Assembly (NCBI GenBank): GCA_046756445.1
Contig: JBHHWI010000086.1
Location: forward strand, 1 to 13,133
Direction: 5' to 3'
DNA length: 13,133 nucleotides
Source: JACZWL01 sp046756445
Lineage (GTDB): Bacteria; Pseudomonadota; Gammaproteobacteria; Steroidobacterales; Woeseiaceae
Shown: positions 1 to 7,627 of the stretch, one piece after another
Layout: every line of letters begins with the position of its first letter
Position numbering within the stretch: the first letter of the stretch is position 1
Position numbers and translations under genes: made by a program
The notes under the pieces: model-generated
Databases searched by the model: none
What the model saw: only the letters and a program-made list of their open reading frames with translations
What the model was told of the DNA's origin: nothing

Positions 1-317
1 TCGGCAAGAACGCGGTCGTCATCCGGCCCGGCAAGGTGGATCGCTCCCCGACGGGGACGGGTGCGTCGACCCGGTTTGCGGTCATGCGTGCCAGGGGTGA
101 GGCAAAAGTGGGCGACACGCTGTTCGCGAGATCGATCATCGATTCGGAAATCCGCTGCAGGCTCGAGGGGGAGACGACGGTCGGCGACAAAACGGCCATT
201 CTCCCGTCGGTCTCGGGAAGGGCCTGGATCACCGGCACGCGCCGGCTCACACTCGATCCGGACGATCCCTGGCCGGCCGGTTACCGGCTGGGCGACACCT
301 GGCCGAACATCGGCTAA
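1..317 (+). CDS. Proline racemase family protein, probable trans-3-hydroxy-L-proline dehydratase (5' end missing)
   Basis: The frame is open from base 3 and ends at TAA 315-317, giving the last 104 residues of a protein that is normally about 330-350 long. Family landmarks are the C-terminal active-site motif DRSPTGTG (bases 39-62), then SIIDSEI, and the stretch ILPSVSGRAWITGT. In proline racemases and 4-hydroxyproline epimerases the residue after DRSP is the second catalytic Cys. Here codon 51-53 is ACG (Thr), the substitution known from trans-3-hydroxy-L-proline dehydratases (human L3HYPDH type), which dehydrate the substrate to delta-1-pyrroline-2-carboxylate. The substrate is inferred from that one residue, and the N-terminal Cys half lies outside the window. 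The GTG at 36 is internal and not a start. A hairpin with a T-run overlaps the stop codon. Family assignment is firm; the dehydratase call is moderate. Confidence 0.88.
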   Translation, partial: GKNAVVIRPGKVDRSPTGTGASTRFAVMRARGEAKVGDTLFARSIIDSEIRCRLEGETTVGDKTAILPSVSGRAWITGTRRLTLDPDDPWPAGYRLGDTWPNIG

Positions 318-340
318 GGGTATTACTCTTCGCCTTTTTT
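312..340 (+). terminator. Probable intrinsic terminator of the racemase-family gene
   Basis: GGC (312-314) pairs with GCC (332-334), and AAGGGT (316-321) pairs with ACTCTT (325-330), with one G-T wobble and one T/C mismatch and a 3-base loop. Six T residues follow at 335-340. The hairpin starts within the last codon of the plus-strand gene and lies in the 3' end of the opposing lipoprotein gene. The short 5-base gap between the two convergent stops leaves no other place for a terminator. Confidence 0.5.
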
Positions 341-763
341 CTTCTTTTCCCCGGCTTCCCGACGCGCCTCCTTGCGGTCTTCAACGAGTCCTGCGGCGTC
401 GTCCTTGCCGGCGACGGATTCGATATTCCGGATACGGCACGACTGAGGCCCCCTGCCCAGCTCGCGATAGACGACCTCGCCAAATGTGTTGGAACAGACC
501 CGATTCAGCGCGTCCCTGACGCCTATTGTATGCGCGCTCTGAAGCCCGAAGCAGCTTCTCTCCAGGGTGAACAGAAAGTGTTGTTGCCGACCTCGGGCCC
601 TGATGTACAGGTGGTTGTCATCGATTGCGTCGAAAGAATCGATGTTTCGCGCATCTATGCACACCTTTTCGGCTGCGCCAGCGGACTCATCCGCCAGGTC
701 TCCTGGCGAGGCGGCGCATCCGGTCAGCGCAATTACCGAAACTACGGGTAGCCATCGTTTCAT
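323..763 (-). CDS. DUF6491-like cysteine-containing lipoprotein
   Basis: A 146-residue protein with a lipoprotein signal peptide (MKRWLPVVSVIALTGC, lipobox Cys16). The mature part has four more cysteines (35, 71, 90, 109), which could form two disulfides in the periplasm. The segments KVCIDARNIDSF, CFGL and CRIRNIESV resemble the small DUF6491 family of gammaproteobacterial lipoproteins, whose function is unknown. The C-terminal 20 residues are a charged Lys/Glu/Arg tail (REAGEKKKKGEE). The start is supported by a strong GGAGGAG Shine-Dalgarno about 7 bases upstream. It lies downstream of, and in the same direction as, another lipoprotein gene, separated by 113 bases, and is convergent with the racemase-family gene. 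The family assignment is from memory of the motif pattern, so moderate. Confidence 0.8.
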   Translation of the reverse strand: MKRWLPVVSVIALTGCAASPGDLADESAGAAEKVCIDARNIDSFDAIDDNHLYIRARGRQQHFLFTLERSCFGLQSAHTIGVRDALNRVCSNTFGEVVYRELGRGPQSCRIRNIESVAGKDDAAGLVEDRKEARREAGEKKKKGEE

Positions 764-876
764 AAAGGCTCTCCTCCGGTTCCTAACGCATATGAGCGTA
801 TCTCGTGTACATTCAATGTGTTCGCCAGGGGGCCGGAATCAGGATGGACGCCGGGCGAACGCCGGGTCCGGCCAGA

Positions 877-1515
877 CTAGCTACCGATCAGTTTATCGTC
901 TCTTAGCTTGTCGACGACGATGGCGGCCGCGGCTTCGATGACCTGACGGATGTTGTCCACGTCGTCGATCGTGGATTCGATCGCCCACATTCTTCTCTCG
1001 TCAGCCGAATGAAAAAATTCCGACGAGACGGTAACCGTTCGAGATATGGCGGCGGTACCCGGGTCAGCCAGTTCTTCGTAATCGTATCGAAACAGATCGA
1101 TGGCTCTCGTTGGGGGCCTTCTCGAACTCTGCGTTCGGGATGAGCGACCGTCGACCGATATATTTGATTCGTGGCTTATGATACGGCACAACAGGACAGC
1201 GTCGAATTCGCGGGCGCGCACGATGTTGCTGACGAGATCGCGGGTGATCGGTTGATTTCTGCCGACGACAGTGTAGTAAGCGGCAGCGGTGGCCCCTTCG
1301 CCCTTGATACGCGACACCATCGCCCTTTCGAGGGCAGCCCGGTCGCTGTAGCCGCCGGCGACGCCAATCACCAGGATGTCACTGTACGAGGACTCGGTAT
1401 AAGTCGGATCATCAAACGTCTTCTTTACAATGGCCGATGGTGCGGCGCAACCGGCTGTGAGAACCATAAACCCCACAGCCGCGATCAGGATTGTGCGCCG
1501 TTTCGACATTTGCAC
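877..1515 (-). CDS. Lipoprotein of unknown function
   Basis: A 212-residue protein starting with a lipoprotein signal sequence: basic MSKRRT, a hydrophobic stretch, and lipobox LTAGC with the lipidated Cys at residue 23. I do not recognise the family. The mature part contains a predicted alpha/beta segment (YSDILVIGVAGGYSDR, then AAYYTVVG and FDAVLLCRI), a polar Ser/Arg linker (SSRTQSSRR), and a C-terminal alternation reminiscent of small periplasmic domains that follow a 'DILVIGV' strand. The GTG at 1515 is preceded by GGAGA at ideal spacing (6 bases). The ATG at 1509 gives the same signal peptide two residues shorter with GGAG 12 bases away, and remains possible. It is probably exported to the outer membrane (inference). 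Its start region is divergent from the membrane protein at 1632, with 116 bases between them. Confidence 0.8.
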   Translation of the reverse strand: MQMSKRRTILIAAVGFMVLTAGCAAPSAIVKKTFDDPTYTESSYSDILVIGVAGGYSDRAALERAMVSRIKGEGATAAAYYTVVGRNQPITRDLVSNIVRAREFDAVLLCRIISHESNISVDGRSSRTQSSRRPPTRAIDLFRYDYEELADPGTAAISRTVTVSSEFFHSADERRMWAIESTIDDVDNIRQVIEAAAAIVVDKLRDDKLIGS

Positions 1516-1631
1516 TTTCGTCTCCGGGTGGCGAAGGGGCGGGCCGTTGCTTACCGCTTTTGGATTCTACCCCATGCGAGCCTGCGTGCTATATTCGGCG
1601 GCCGCCGGCAGTGTACCGGAACGAGTGCGGC

Positions 1632-2147
1632 ATGTTCAGGCTCGAGCAAAAACATTCCCGGAACCTGGGCAAGGGCGCCGCTCCTGCCAACGCGGAGCGG
1701 TTGATTGCCGAGCAGTCAGTGCGGGCGGCGGTCACGGGGTCGGTTATTGCGATCGCTTGCTTCAATGTCATATGGGCATACACGGCGTCGGCGTCGGGCA
1801 GATTCTTTCCGTGGATGTCGATCATCCAGGGGATCGTCATCGGTCTGGTCGTTCAGAGAGCCGGGCGGGGGCTGGACTGGCGGTTCCCGCTGGTGGCCGG
1901 GGTCGCGGCCTGGGTAGCTGCGTTTAGCGGCGGTCTGTTCATTGCGCTGGTGTTTACGGAGGCGGAGACCGGCGGTATCGGTGCCGACTGGTGGCAAATC
2001 CTGCAGGGCTTTGTTGCCAATACCGTCACTGTCATAGATGTGATCTATGCTCTTTGCGCGGCCGCGGTCGCGACGTTTTTTTCCAAGCGGCGGCTGAGCC
2101 GGCACGAGGTCCTGGCGCTTCGGAACTACGCACAAGGGAAAAAGTGA
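1632..2147 (+). CDS. Small inner-membrane protein with four predicted helices
   Basis: 171 residues from ATG 1632. The frame stays open further upstream, but the extra residues are low-complexity and overlap the divergent promoter region, so I reject the longer form. Predicted membrane spans are at about residues 32-51, 59-75, 86-108 and 126-150. The soluble N-terminus is about 30 residues (Lys/Arg-rich, so probably cytoplasmic) and the C-terminal tail is basic (SKRRLSRHEVLALRNYAQGKK region). The second hairpin, IGLVVQRAGRGLDWRFPLVAG, looks like a glycine-rich helix-loop pattern common in small uncharacterised membrane proteins often annotated only as hypothetical. No catalytic or transport motif is visible. 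The Shine-Dalgarno is weak (GGAA about 10 bases upstream). It converges on the HD-domain gene with a 48-base gap. Function unknown. Confidence 0.72.
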   Translation: MFRLEQKHSRNLGKGAAPANAERLIAEQSVRAAVTGSVIAIACFNVIWAYTASASGRFFPWMSIIQGIVIGLVVQRAGRGLDWRFPLVAGVAAWVAAFSGGLFIALVFTEAETGGIGADWWQILQGFVANTVTVIDVIYALCAAAVATFFSKRRLSRHEVLALRNYAQGKK

Positions 2148-2195
2148 CGGCGGGCCCTCGGGCGGGCTTCGCAGGTATGTGATTGGCCGTGAGGC

Positions 2196-3302
2196 TCAGG
2201 CTGTGGCGTAACCGGGTGTTGTCGGTGCGCCTTTCGGGACTTTTGCCAGATAGGAACGGACGAGACTATCGATGTCCTGAATGGCGGACCGGACACCGAC
2301 AAAATGCGGTGGCTCGCGCCGCAACAGTTTCCAGTCGCCGGATTGGAGTATGCGGACGAGGTGCATGATGTTATTCCGGATGGCGTCTACATAGGGGTTC
2401 TCGCCGTTGTATAACACTTCTATGTAACGGTAAGCCCGATTGAACTTTTTTTGCAGGCGATCGCGGGAGACCTGCTGATAAAACAACGGTGTCTTGGCCA
2501 GAAGGTCATAGCCGGATCTGTATCTGACCAGGAACTTGCCTGGACTGGCGTTCTCGACCGCGATGCCGCCGAGCACGAACTCGTTGTACAGGCGGTCTCT
2601 GCATTTCTCCAGATAACAGCGGTCCGCCATCTGGGCGATCAGGTCGGCAGTGCCCAGCAGGTGTCCGCAGATGATGTCTCTCGGATCGTCGAGCTCGATA
2701 TCATCGAGATCCAGTTCGTAGCCTGTGAAATGCACGATCATGCTGCTGACGGCCACATCCTTTGACATGCCGAGTTCGGGCAGGTAACGGCGAAGAAAAT
2801 CCGCGCTTCGTGATACGTGATAGAGCGTGAATTCGGCGCCGTTGTGGAACTCGCTGTCGCGCTCCTCGTGACGTATATAGCCGGCGTCATGGAACAGCGA
2901 CGTGACGATGGCCATCTGGGCGCGCTTCGAGCCGAGGCGGTCGCTCGGGTCGACGCTGCGTTCGTAGCCTGCCACGAGCCTGGCCAGCGCCAGCGTCATG
3001 TCGAGCGTATGCTGCATGTCGTGATACGTCGTGTCGCATCCCTTGTAGCCGGGAAAGTTCCCCGTGAAAAGCCGCTCGAAGTCGTGGAACGCAAGCCACA
3101 GCCTGTCGAACGAGGCGCCTGGAAAGGTCGCCGAGAATAGCTCATGCACGGCGCCGCGGACTGCAGAGGGATTGCTGACCTGCACGGTATCCGTAACGTC
3201 ATAATCGGTTCGTCGATCCTGAGACAATATCTTCTTCTTCTTGTGCGCCGGCGGAACAGTGTTCCCGGGCATCGGCACGCGCGGGTCTCCGAATTCACTC
3301 AT
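2196..3302 (-). CDS. HD-domain metal-dependent phosphohydrolase, phosphodiesterase-like
   Basis: 368 residues from the ATG at 3302, which has AGGGCGG 8 bases upstream. A GTG three codons earlier (3311) has no properly placed Shine-Dalgarno. The N-terminal 45 residues are polar and include KKKK. The catalytic domain shows YHDMQHTLDM (H94, H98), FHDAGY (H138-D139), HNGAE (H153), VHFTGYE (H191) and GTADLIAQMADRCY (D220). This spacing, with YHxxxHxxD, HD, a distal His and a distal Asp, matches the metal ligands of class I cyclic-nucleotide phosphodiesterases and related HD proteins. The substrate cannot be read from the sequence; a cyclic nucleotide is a reasonable guess. There are no sensor domains or membrane segments, so it is a cytoplasmic stand-alone domain. 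It lies 130 bases downstream of xthA on the same strand, and a possible TATTAT -10 box is in that gap. Catalytic residues look intact. Confidence 0.85.
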   Translation of the reverse strand: MSEFGDPRVPMPGNTVPPAHKKKKILSQDRRTDYDVTDTVQVSNPSAVRGAVHELFSATFPGASFDRLWLAFHDFERLFTGNFPGYKGCDTTYHDMQHTLDMTLALARLVAGYERSVDPSDRLGSKRAQMAIVTSLFHDAGYIRHEERDSEFHNGAEFTLYHVSRSADFLRRYLPELGMSKDVAVSSMIVHFTGYELDLDDIELDDPRDIICGHLLGTADLIAQMADRCYLEKCRDRLYNEFVLGGIAVENASPGKFLVRYRSGYDLLAKTPLFYQQVSRDRLQKKFNRAYRYIEVLYNGENPYVDAIRNNIMHLVRILQSGDWKLLRREPPHFVGVRSAIQDIDSLVRSYLAKVPKGAPTTPGYATA

Positions 3303-3432
3303 GCCATGCACCGCCCTGCACTATTGGCGGACAGCCGGCGTCGTATCGTCCAGACGGACCAAAATAATACACCGCGAATCATCGCCGTTCAGAGGTTTTG
3401 TTGACAATATGTAACATTGGCCCGCAAGAATG

Positions 3433-4200
3433 TCAGTTTGCAAATTCCGCGACAACGGGAGCGTGATCGGAGGGGCGTTCCCAGGTGCGCGGTTCCTTGT
3501 CTATGTAACTCGCCTCGCAGGCCCTTGCCATGGCCGGACTGGCGAGAATCAGGTCGATGCGGAGGCCGGCGTTGCGCCGAAACCCTGCCGCGCGGTAGTC
3601 CCACCAGCTGAAACTCTTGTCCGGCTGCTCGAACTGCCGGAAGACGTCGATCAGCCCCAGCTTGATCAACTCCCGTAATCCATCGCGTTCCGGGCCGCTG
3701 CACAGGATCGCATCGCCCCATTTCTCCGGGTCATAGACATCCCGGTCTTCGGGTGCGATGTTGAAGTCTCCGAGCACGACGAGCCTGGGGTACCTGGCGA
3801 GCTCGGCACGAAGGAAGTCGCGCAGGGCGCGAAGCCAGTCCAGCTTGTATTCGTATTTCTCGGTGCCGACCGCCTGGCCGTTCGGCACGTAGAGATCGAT
3901 GACACGGACGCCGTCGATGGTCGTTGCGAGAATGCGACGCTGCGGGTCTTCGAATCCCGGAAAATCCGTCACGGGCTCTGTCGGCTCATTGCGGCAAATC
4001 GTCGCGACGCCGTTATAAGTCTTCTGGCCGCTGGCAATCGACTTGTAGCCCGACTCGGCGAATGCATCTGCCGGGAAAGCTTCGGTGATCTGCTTGATCT
4101 CCTGTAGCACCAGGACGTCGGGATCGTGAGCGCCAAGCCACTCGAGGACGTGCGGCAAACGGACCTTTAAGGAATTCACGTTCCACGTTGCGATCTTCAT
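3433..4200 (-). CDS. xthA: Exodeoxyribonuclease III (AP endonuclease)
   Basis: 255 residues, full length for the ExoIII/APE1 family (EC 3.1.11.2). It cleaves abasic sites and 3'-blocked ends in base-excision repair. All catalytic motifs are visible: KIATWNVNSL (Asn7), LQEIKQ (Glu34, metal ligand), DLYVPNGQ (Tyr104), LGDFNIAPED (Asp145, Asn147), LRIDLIL (Asp216) and the terminal SDHAPV (Asp245-His246). The ATG at 4200 overlaps the upstream prlC stop codon in an ATGA arrangement, so translation is probably coupled to that of the peptidase. No independent Shine-Dalgarno is needed. The XthA-type spacing resembles the ExoIII of many non-enteric proteobacteria rather than E. coli exactly, but I cannot separate close paralogues (xthA1/xthA2). 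Confidence 0.97.
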   Translation of the reverse strand: MKIATWNVNSLKVRLPHVLEWLGAHDPDVLVLQEIKQITEAFPADAFAESGYKSIASGQKTYNGVATICRNEPTEPVTDFPGFEDPQRRILATTIDGVRVIDLYVPNGQAVGTEKYEYKLDWLRALRDFLRAELARYPRLVVLGDFNIAPEDRDVYDPEKWGDAILCSGPERDGLRELIKLGLIDVFRQFEQPDKSFSWWDYRAAGFRRNAGLRIDLILASPAMARACEASYIDKEPRTWERPSDHAPVVAEFAN

Positions 4201-6221
4201 GCCGCGAGATCTATTCCGTTATGGCGCAATAGCGCGTCGAGGGTTGGTTTGCGCCCGCGAAAGGCGATGAAAGCGACCATGATATCCCGGCTGCCGCCGA
4301 TCTCGAGTATTTCGGACCGAAAACGGCCGGCCGTTTGCTGGTCGAATATGCCGGACTCCTCGAATGCCGCGAACGCGTCGGCCGCAAGTACCTCCGCCCA
4401 CTTGTAGCTGTAATAGCCGGCGGCGTATCCGCCGGCAAAGATGTGCGAGAAGCTGTGCGGAAGCCTGTTGTACCCGGGGTGGTCTACCAGCGATACGTCA
4501 TCACGGACTTCGCTGAGCACTTGCAGGGGTTCCCGGGGTTTATCGGGGTCATAGTCCGCGTGCAACAGGAAATCGAAGAGCGCGAATTCTACCTGGCGAA
4601 GCATCGCCATAGCCGCACCGCAGTAGCGGCTGTCGTTGAGCCTTTGAAACAGCTCTTTCGGCAACGGTTCACCCGTATCATGATGCCCCGAAGCCTGCAC
4701 CAGCACGTCGTAGCACCACGCGAAGTTTTCCATGAATTGGCTCGGCAGTTCGACGGCGTCCCAGGGCACTCCGTTGATCCCTGCGAGGCTCGGATAATCT
4801 ATGCGGGTGAGAAGATGGTGAAGCATGTGTCCGAATTCATGGAACAGCGTGACGACGTCCTCATGGGTGAGCAGCGAGCAACCGTGCTCGTCTGGCGGAG
4901 AGAAGTTGCAGACCAGGTAACCGACGGGCAGGACAGTATCTCCGTTCAGGCTTTTCCGGATAACGCACTCGTCGATCCAGGCGCCGCCGCGTTTGCCGGC
5001 ACGCGCGTAAAAGTCGCCGTAGAAACTACCGAGTAACGAGCCGTTCTTCTCTCGCAGCTCGTAATATGTCGCGCTGTCGTGCCACTTGGGGACGTGGTCC
5101 ACTCTGGCGATGGCAATGCCATAGAGCTTCTCCGCCAGACCGAAGAGGCCGCTCAGCACGCGGGAGAGCGGAAAGTATTGCCGCAGCGTATCGTTCGAAA
5201 TCGAAAATCTTTCCTGCTTCAGTTTCTCCGTGTAAAAGGCGATGTCCCAGGCAGCGAGCTCATGGCCCGCGATCCCGGCGATGGTCCGAAGCTCCGTCTC
5301 CGCCGTGGCGCGAGCGCGTGCGGCGAGCTCACGCAGGAACCCTGTAACCTCCCCGGGTGCGGCTGCCATCTTGGTGGCAAGCGAATATTCGGCGTAGTTG
5401 TCGAAGCCCACCAGCCGCGAGGCTCTATGCCGCAGCCGCAGGATCTTCCGGATGTTTTCAGTATTGTCGAAAGATTTGTCGGCACCCTGATCCGACGCCC
5501 GAGTGGACCAGGCCTTGTAAAAAGTCTTCCTGAGGCTTGGACTTCCGCCGTGCGTCATCACGGCCTGATAGGTCGGAGGATCGAGGCACAACCAGGCGCC
5601 TTTTACGCCTTTATCCCGGGCATCACGGCGTGCGCGTGTTACGAGCTGATCCGGAAGGCCGGCGAGTTCGGCTTCGTCTTCGACATGAAGGTGCCAGGTG
5701 TCGGTCGCATCCTGGACATTCTGATCGAAGCTTGCCTGTATCGTGGCGAGTTCCTGTATCAGCTCACTGAACTCCTTCTTTCTGTGATCGGGCAGCGCGA
5801 CGCCGGCCAGGCGAAAGTCCCTCAATGCATGGTCGATCAGGGTTCGTTTTGCTTCCGGCGTATCTGTCGAGAGGCTCTCGGCTATTTTCTCGAAGGCTTC
5901 ATGCAGTCTCGTATTTTGTGATATTTCCGTTCGATGCCGGGTCAGAAGCGGCAGAGAAGTGTTGTAGGCTTCGCGCCAACCCGGCGCGTCCAGCACCCCC
6001 TGAAGGTGGCCAACGGGCGACCAGACGCGGCACAGTTCGTGATTCATTTGCTCGAGCGGAGCCACGAGCGTATCGAAATCCTGCGTTTCCGGATCGTCAA
6101 GGAGGGCTGCAAGCTTTTCGTCATGCTCTGCGATAAGCTTTTCGAGCGCCGGCTGAACGTGCTCGGGTTCTATGTCACCGAAGCGCGGCAGGTGGGATGT
6201 GTCGAGCAGAGGATTGGCCAT
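4197..6221 (-). CDS. prlC: Oligopeptidase A (M3 family zinc metallopeptidase)
   Basis: 674 residues from ATG 6221, beginning MANPLLDTSHLPRF, which aligns with the normal PrlC/OpdA start. A 13-residue upstream extension in frame is not expected to be coding. The M3 zinc site is complete: HEFGH at 461-465 (His461, Glu462, His465) with the third ligand Glu491 in VELPSQFMENF. The protein is cytosolic and degrades peptides of roughly 5-20 residues, including cleaved signal peptides, downstream of larger proteases (EC 3.4.24.70). Length and motif spacing match E. coli OpdA (about 680 residues, HEFGH near 469). The gene overlaps xthA by 4 bases and diverges from glutathione reductase, with only 50 bases between the start codons. 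Regulation in that short gap is unresolved. Confidence 0.97.
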   Translation of the reverse strand: MANPLLDTSHLPRFGDIEPEHVQPALEKLIAEHDEKLAALLDDPETQDFDTLVAPLEQMNHELCRVWSPVGHLQGVLDAPGWREAYNTSLPLLTRHRTEISQNTRLHEAFEKIAESLSTDTPEAKRTLIDHALRDFRLAGVALPDHRKKEFSELIQELATIQASFDQNVQDATDTWHLHVEDEAELAGLPDQLVTRARRDARDKGVKGAWLCLDPPTYQAVMTHGGSPSLRKTFYKAWSTRASDQGADKSFDNTENIRKILRLRHRASRLVGFDNYAEYSLATKMAAAPGEVTGFLRELAARARATAETELRTIAGIAGHELAAWDIAFYTEKLKQERFSISNDTLRQYFPLSRVLSGLFGLAEKLYGIAIARVDHVPKWHDSATYYELREKNGSLLGSFYGDFYARAGKRGGAWIDECVIRKSLNGDTVLPVGYLVCNFSPPDEHGCSLLTHEDVVTLFHEFGHMLHHLLTRIDYPSLAGINGVPWDAVELPSQFMENFAWCYDVLVQASGHHDTGEPLPKELFQRLNDSRYCGAAMAMLRQVEFALFDFLLHADYDPDKPREPLQVLSEVRDDVSLVDHPGYNRLPHSFSHIFAGGYAAGYYSYKWAEVLAADAFAAFEESGIFDQQTAGRFRSEILEIGGSRDIMVAFIAFRGRKPTLDALLRHNGIDLAA

Positions 6222-6271
6222 GAACGCAGTCGAAACTCTTCCGGCGCAGGATGTTATCACAGGAAAAAAAT

Positions 6272-7627
6272 ATGGCGGGCGTGAAAAACAGGTTCGACTT
6301 GCTTGTCATTGGCGGCGGCAGCGGCGGCCTCGCGCATGCGCAAGGGGCGGCGGAATACGGCGCGAATGTCGCGGTGATTGAAAACGGACCACTGGGCGGC
6401 ACCTGCGTGAACGTGGGTTGTGTGCCGAAGAAGGTCATGTGGTATGCGGCGAATCATGCGCACAGCGCGCGGCTTGCGGCCGACTACGGATTCGATCTGA
6501 CGATAAATGGCCACGACTGGGGCGGGCTCAAGGAAAGACGTGATTGTTACGTCAGAAAACTGAACGACATTTACTCTCGAAATCTCGAGAAGAGGAATGT
6601 CTCCCTGTTCAGGGCAAAGGGGGCGTTCGTTGACCGGAATACAGTTCGAATCGGGAGCGATGATTATCAGGCCGACAATATAGTCATTGCGACCGGCGGC
6701 TATCCGATCGTGCCCGGGATTTCAGGTGCGGAGCTGGGCATGACATCGGACGGTTTCTTCGACTTGACGGAGCGTCCGGGCCGCGTGGCAGTGGTCGGCA
6801 GCGGTTACGTCGCGGTCGAATTGAGCGGTGTTCTCAATGCCCTGGGTTCGGATACGACGGTGCTGGTCAGGTTTGACGGTGTCTTGCGCAGCTTCGACCA
6901 GATGTTGAGAAACGAGCAGCACAAGTCCATGCAGAGGGACGGTATTCGTCTCGAGACCGGCGTCGTGCCGCGTGCGCTCCGGCGCAGTGAGGATGGCCTT
7001 GCACTCGTCGCCGAGGATGGCGGGGAATTCGGCAGCTACGACAGCGTCCTGTGGGCCATCGGCCGCGCGCCGAATTCGGAAGGGCTACAGCTGGACGCCG
7101 CCGGCGTGGAAACAGATGAATACGGCTATATACCGGTCGACGATTACCAGGCGACGAATATCGGCAACATATTCGCACTGGGCGATGTGACGGGGAGGCA
7201 GGCGCTGACGCCGGTTGCGATCGCGGCCGGCCGCCGGCTGGCCGACCGTTTGTACGGCGGTATGAGCGACAGACATCTGGAGTACAGCTGCATACCGACG
7301 GTCATATTCGCGCACCCCCCTATCGGCACGGTCGGCTTGACCGAAGCGCAGGCAAGAAAGGAATACAAGGACGATGTGAAGGTGTATGAGTCGAGATTCA
7401 CCCCCCTGCTCTTCGCTGTCGGCGAACACAAACGGCAATCGGCCATGAAAGTCGTAACGACCGGCCGGGATGAGACAATCGTTGGATGCCATGTGATCGG
7501 GGACGGGGCGGACGAGATGATGCAGGGTTTTGCGGTGGCCATTCGCATGGGTGCGACGAAGAAGGAATTCGACGATACGGTGGCGATCCACCCGACGAGC
7601 GCGGAAGAATTCGTGACTATGCGTTAA
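6272..7627 (+). CDS. gorA: Glutathione-disulfide reductase (NADPH)
   Basis: 451 residues from ATG 6272, preceded by AGGA with 7-base spacing; an ATG 21 bases earlier is in frame but lacks a Shine-Dalgarno. This is a full-length flavoprotein disulfide reductase. It has an FAD motif GGGSGG (14-19), the redox-active pair in GGTCVNVGCVPKK (Cys45, Cys50), and an NADPH-binding motif GSGYVAVEL (176-184). Arg200 and Arg206 follow in VRFDGVLRSFD, the pair that selects the 2'-phosphate of NADPH. The second FAD motif is NIFALGDVTG. The C-terminal HPTSAEEF supplies the catalytic His440-Glu445. It reduces glutathione disulfide in the cytosol (EC 1.8.1.7), keeping the thiol pool reduced. The CVNVGCVPKK motif and the arginine pair separate it from dihydrolipoamide dehydrogenase and mercuric reductase. 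It converges on aroE with an 11-base overlap. Confidence 0.96.
   Translation: MAGVKNRFDLLVIGGGSGGLAHAQGAAEYGANVAVIENGPLGGTCVNVGCVPKKVMWYAANHAHSARLAADYGFDLTINGHDWGGLKERRDCYVRKLNDIYSRNLEKRNVSLFRAKGAFVDRNTVRIGSDDYQADNIVIATGGYPIVPGISGAELGMTSDGFFDLTERPGRVAVVGSGYVAVELSGVLNALGSDTTVLVRFDGVLRSFDQMLRNEQHKSMQRDGIRLETGVVPRALRRSEDGLALVAEDGGEFGSYDSVLWAIGRAPNSEGLQLDAAGVETDEYGYIPVDDYQATNIGNIFALGDVTGRQALTPVAIAAGRRLADRLYGGMSDRHLEYSCIPTVIFAHPPIGTVGLTEAQARKEYKDDVKVYESRFTPLLFAVGEHKRQSAMKVVTTGRDETIVGCHVIGDGADEMMQGFAVAIRMGATKKEFDDTVAIHPTSAEEFVTMR

Noticed and set aside
764..876. GC-rich stretch with GGCCGGA / TCCGGCC and the direct repeat ACGCCGGG between the two lipoprotein genes
   Set aside because: No T-run follows on either strand, and the arms are short with a long loop, so I do not call a terminator. 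The 113-base gap holds only the Shine-Dalgarno of the downstream gene.
1491..1631. Upstream extension of the membrane protein at 1632
   Set aside because: It starts with low-complexity residues inside the divergent gene's start region. The shorter ATG gives a sensible N-terminus.
3398..3416. TGTTGACAATATGTAACA-like imperfect palindrome between xthA and the HD gene
   Set aside because: The outer 4-5 pairs match but the centre does not, so it cannot be assigned to a known operator.
4335..5036. 233-codon plus-strand open frame inside prlC
   Set aside because: Same reason: antisense to a well-supported metallopeptidase gene, with no ribosome-binding site or family motif.
5079..5921. 280-codon plus-strand open frame inside prlC
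   Set aside because: It is the antisense shadow of the prlC coding sequence in GC-rich DNA. It has no recognisable domain and the prlC frame is fully supported.
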